This document shows positions 62,801 through 64,000 of a stretch of DNA of 64,000 nt, in pieces. The stretch lies in NCBI RefSeq assembly GCF_026212465.1, contig NC_080052.1:20061038-20125037 (forward strand), in the 5' to 3' direction. Under the pieces are notes generated by a model. The model was not told where the DNA came from. It ran no database searches and worked only from the letters and a program-made list of their open reading frames with translations. Positions within the stretch are counted from its first letter, which is position 1; every line of letters starts with the position of its first letter. The position numbers and the translations under genes were made by a program. Source of the DNA: Amaranthus tricolor (Eukaryota; Streptophyta; Magnoliopsida; Caryophyllales; Amaranthaceae).

Positions 62801-63691
62801 CTGAGTTTCAACCACTTTATTACTACAATATCTTTTATGTCTTTTTGATAAAAGAAATGGTTCGAAATAAGTTTTAGATGTTTAAGATAAATCTTGAATT
62901 TTTTTTGCTAAGAACATGAAAATTGCTCAAAAAAGATGATTTTTTTGTTGTAAAATATAGAAAAATTGGTGCCTATTTATAGAGAGAAAAAATTCTTGAA
63001 ATTTGGTGTAATTTTTTAAAAACATTGTATTTAAATTTATTTACGATTTGGCAAATACATGTAAAAGGAATTTTTACTCTTCTGCAGCAAGGTTTGAGGG
63101 ATTTCATCTTTTTTATCTTAGTTTATTTCATTAGTTTTTAGCGTGTTTTGAATGTGAGTGTTCTTGAAAATAATTAGCTGTATTGGGGCATTTTCAATGG
63201 GGTTGGTTTATACTCTATTTCTTCATAATAAGTTGTATGTTAGGCTCATTTCAGCTATTTCCCTCGCCGTCAACAATTCTAGTTGCTATTAAGAGCAAGA
63301 AACAATTTATCATGGGTTGGTGAAGAATAAAAAATTTGCTATTAAGCTTGCTCTTATGATTATATTATTAGATTCCACAGATTCAATTCTAGCCTCTCTT
63401 TGATCCTACATCATTTAAGATCTCAATTCTCAATCCTGTCAACCTCGAGTTGAGTAATATTGATTATGTATTGCAGTGGTTTGGAATCCCTGGGACAAAA
63501 AGGCTAAGGCAATGGTTGATTTGGGAGACGATGAGTATAAGCATATGGTGTGTGTTGAACCTGCTGCAATTGAAAAGCCTATCACACTCAAGCCAAATGA
63601 GGAGTGGAAAGGCAGGATGGAACTATTTGCTGTTCCATCTAGCTATTGTAGTGGGCAGCTTGATCCAAAGAAGGTTCTGATGAGCAGCTAA
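47868..63691 (+). CDS. Putative glucose-6-phosphate 1-epimerase (aldose epimerase family)
   Basis: Eight exons in frame: 47868-47981, 56154-56228, 58817-58873, 58953-59107, 59273-59407, 61285-61387, 61456-61555, 63477-63691, giving 317 codons. The start MASSSSELRTPPLSVEH is the first ATG after a plausible leader. The product is a single-domain beta-sandwich enzyme of the Ymr099c/YeaD group, interconverting alpha- and beta-D-glucose 6-phosphate. Conserved elements: LFGGHVTSWK (about 41-50), PIRGGIPICFPQ, HGFARN with H92 and R96, TFAYHTYF with H170, WNPWDKK (249-255) and VCVEPA with E274, the expected catalytic glutamate. No signal or transit peptide is evident, so cytosolic. Intron 1 is unusually long (8.2 kb) and packed with transposons. 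Confidence 0.92.
48445..50225 (+). mobile_element. Worn Copia-like LTR retroelement remnant in epimerase intron 1
   Basis: Two diverged direct repeats share gctgagttgtcaagttgatt, ttcacttagtaagaa, ttctataaattctcatt, gctgtcattag-like and ggaatacaacatt words, in the same order. One is at about 48445-48800, the other at about 49825-50225. Just before the second is ctctttagaggggg followed by TGTACAATG, the classical polypurine tract plus LTR start of Copia elements. Internal sequence is only about 1 kb and heavily broken, so this is a deleted remnant. LTR edges are approximate. Confidence 0.5.
50226..52267. other. Epimerase intron 1, middle part, nothing firm
   Basis: Contains an ATTCTAGA/GAATATTCTAG-rich stretch (50580-50790), which reads like another LTR fragment (agaatgttc, agaacattcttg, agaatattctaggg words). 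No partner copy was found, and no gene. Confidence 0.35.
52268..52793. mobile_element. hAT-like non-autonomous element with GGGTCGG-type ends
   Basis: The ends are taggggtgttcaatgggtcg and, in reverse complement, taggggtgttcaacgagcc. The left subterminal region repeats cttaagcaaatatggacc (52308 and 52380) and the right is rich in gacccattttcaacccgac and ggctcg. The TAGGGGTGTTCAA terminus is a familiar plant hAT end. Flanking 8-mers agree only partly, so the target duplication is not claimed. Confidence 0.65.
53170..53412. repeat. Dispersed CG-word-rich repeat, copy A
   Basis: Dense in gcgg, gcgatcg, taacg and gatgcgatg words. It aligns in order with 58440-58675: gcgatcg, gcggtaa, ttatc, acctttacaa, gaaa..tcggtt, tttattttg/t, aaaaccttt, gatgcgatg, ggcct. 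CpG retention is striking against the surrounding AT-rich intron. Confidence 0.7.
53850..55055 (-). pseudogene. Truncated RTE-type LINE in epimerase intron 1
   Basis: Homologous to the LINE in the ATG14 intron and in the same orientation in the window: both start caacaacaatgcc at the 3' end and share wording through to about 55050, where this copy is truncated. The minus-strand frame 54815-54570 encodes reverse-transcriptase motifs (RKYINIVQDMYREVKTNVRT, LHQVSSLSHFLF, IARSFQGGMPWCILF), after which the FADD box is destroyed by a frameshift (FVKRQYF). Non-functional. Confidence 0.75.
56229..57690. repeat. Epimerase intron 2 with a direct repeat of about 100 bp
   Basis: accttttagcaaatgttcaa, tatttac, aaaattgcca, aatatgta, agctttta and tttcacac/tcactttaa recur in the same order at 56334-56436 and 56890-56990, about 555 bp apart. 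A short (TA)n lies at 56700-56718. The arrangement could be two ends of one small element or two insertions. No gene recognised. Confidence 0.6.
57693..58002. mobile_element. 310-bp foldback MITE with ACACTNTGTTTGGAT ends
   Basis: The left end acactatgtttggataag pairs with the right end, acactttgtttggattaaag in reverse complement. Arms continue with aaggaggg-aaaggaaag against aaggaattgaaaggaagg. It is related by its ends to the element at 4701-5102. No clear target duplication. Confidence 0.65.
58440..58675. repeat. Dispersed CG-word-rich repeat, copy B
   Basis: Second alignable copy of the repeat at 53170-53412, here in epimerase intron 2 just upstream of exon 3, in the same orientation. 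Confidence 0.7.
59408..61284. other. Epimerase intron 5
   Basis: Contains poly-T (59939-59966), a GCGGGTCA/GACCCGC-rich pair of patches (60140-60290 and 60895-61015) that may be ends of a worn hAT-like element, and a LINE-tail-like gagcgggatgcattgg followed by (ATG)n at about 60616. No gene. Confidence 0.4.
61556..63476. other. Epimerase intron 7
   Basis: Contains a pyrimidine tract (62490-62545) and a weak inverted pair (ttagagcaagattatcatta near 62625 against ataagagcaagcttaatagc in reverse complement near 63355) that could bound a foldback element of about 730 bp. No gene. Confidence 0.4.
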
Positions 63692-64000
63692 AGTTTTCAC
63701 TGCTGTCGTCAATACCATGTACAGGTACCTTCCAAAATCTATTCTCTTTGATTTTGCAGATTGGTTGACCACTTTACTTTTCTTACAAGAGAGGCCATAA
63801 ATCATTACTGTACTTGGCCATTATTACGAGGTAATTCTCTTTAGTTTGCTCTTGTTGAAACGTTATGTGGTGTTTGCTTTCTGTTGACTGTTTTGCTTAG
63901 TTATTTCAGTTTTTGGAATGAATATTAAAACTTAGATCTTAATACACTAGAAAGGTAAGTACTTTATTCTTCTTCTAGCCCTTAACTTCTGGTTGGAACA
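63692..64000 (+). other. Epimerase 3' flank
   Basis: Presumed 3' untranslated region. Donor-like caggtacc and aggtaatt strings mean a 3'-UTR intron is possible but unproven. Confidence 0.4.

Overview
This is a plant nuclear genomic window: AT-rich, with genes broken into many short exons by GT..AG introns, and introns and spacers packed with small transposons and LINE remnants. Recurrent GAGACGGTCTC-type repeats and the mix of repeat families suggest an Amaranthaceae/Chenopodiaceae genome (spinach, beet or quinoa relatives). That placement is a guess from pattern recognition, not a search.

I can reconstruct four cellular genes; three are complete and keep the reading frame across every junction. 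(1) Minus strand, 5692 to 1395: the 5' part of a gene for a small Q-rich protein with two membrane segments; its 3' end was not found. (2) Plus strand, 7154-17576: a 12-exon ATG14 gene (478 codons), the autophagy subunit of the VPS34 PI3-kinase complex. (3) Minus strand, 39248 to 26201: a 12-exon probable plastidic glucose transporter of the pGlcT2 type (532 codons). (4) Plus strand, 47868-63691: an 8-exon putative glucose-6-phosphate 1-epimerase (317 codons). These look like independent housekeeping loci, although (3) and (4) both touch glucose metabolism.

Mobile DNA fills the rest. A full-length MULE lies at 20059-23599, with a perfect 9-bp target duplication and a decayed transposase. Truncated RTE-type LINEs sit in ATG14 intron 2, in epimerase intron 1 and, as a scrap, in the transporter intron. 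A non-autonomous MULE-like element at 39956-40559 carries six palindromic GCCACTT/AAGTGGC cassettes. There is a Stowaway nested inside another foldback element upstream of ATG14, two hAT-like elements, a 1.4-kb foldback element with two short overlapping ORFs, and a worn Copia-like LTR pair. A decayed coding region of unknown type spans about 43.5-46.3 kb.

I found no rRNA, tRNA or CRISPR array. Apart from one TATA-like site, I do not claim regulatory elements.
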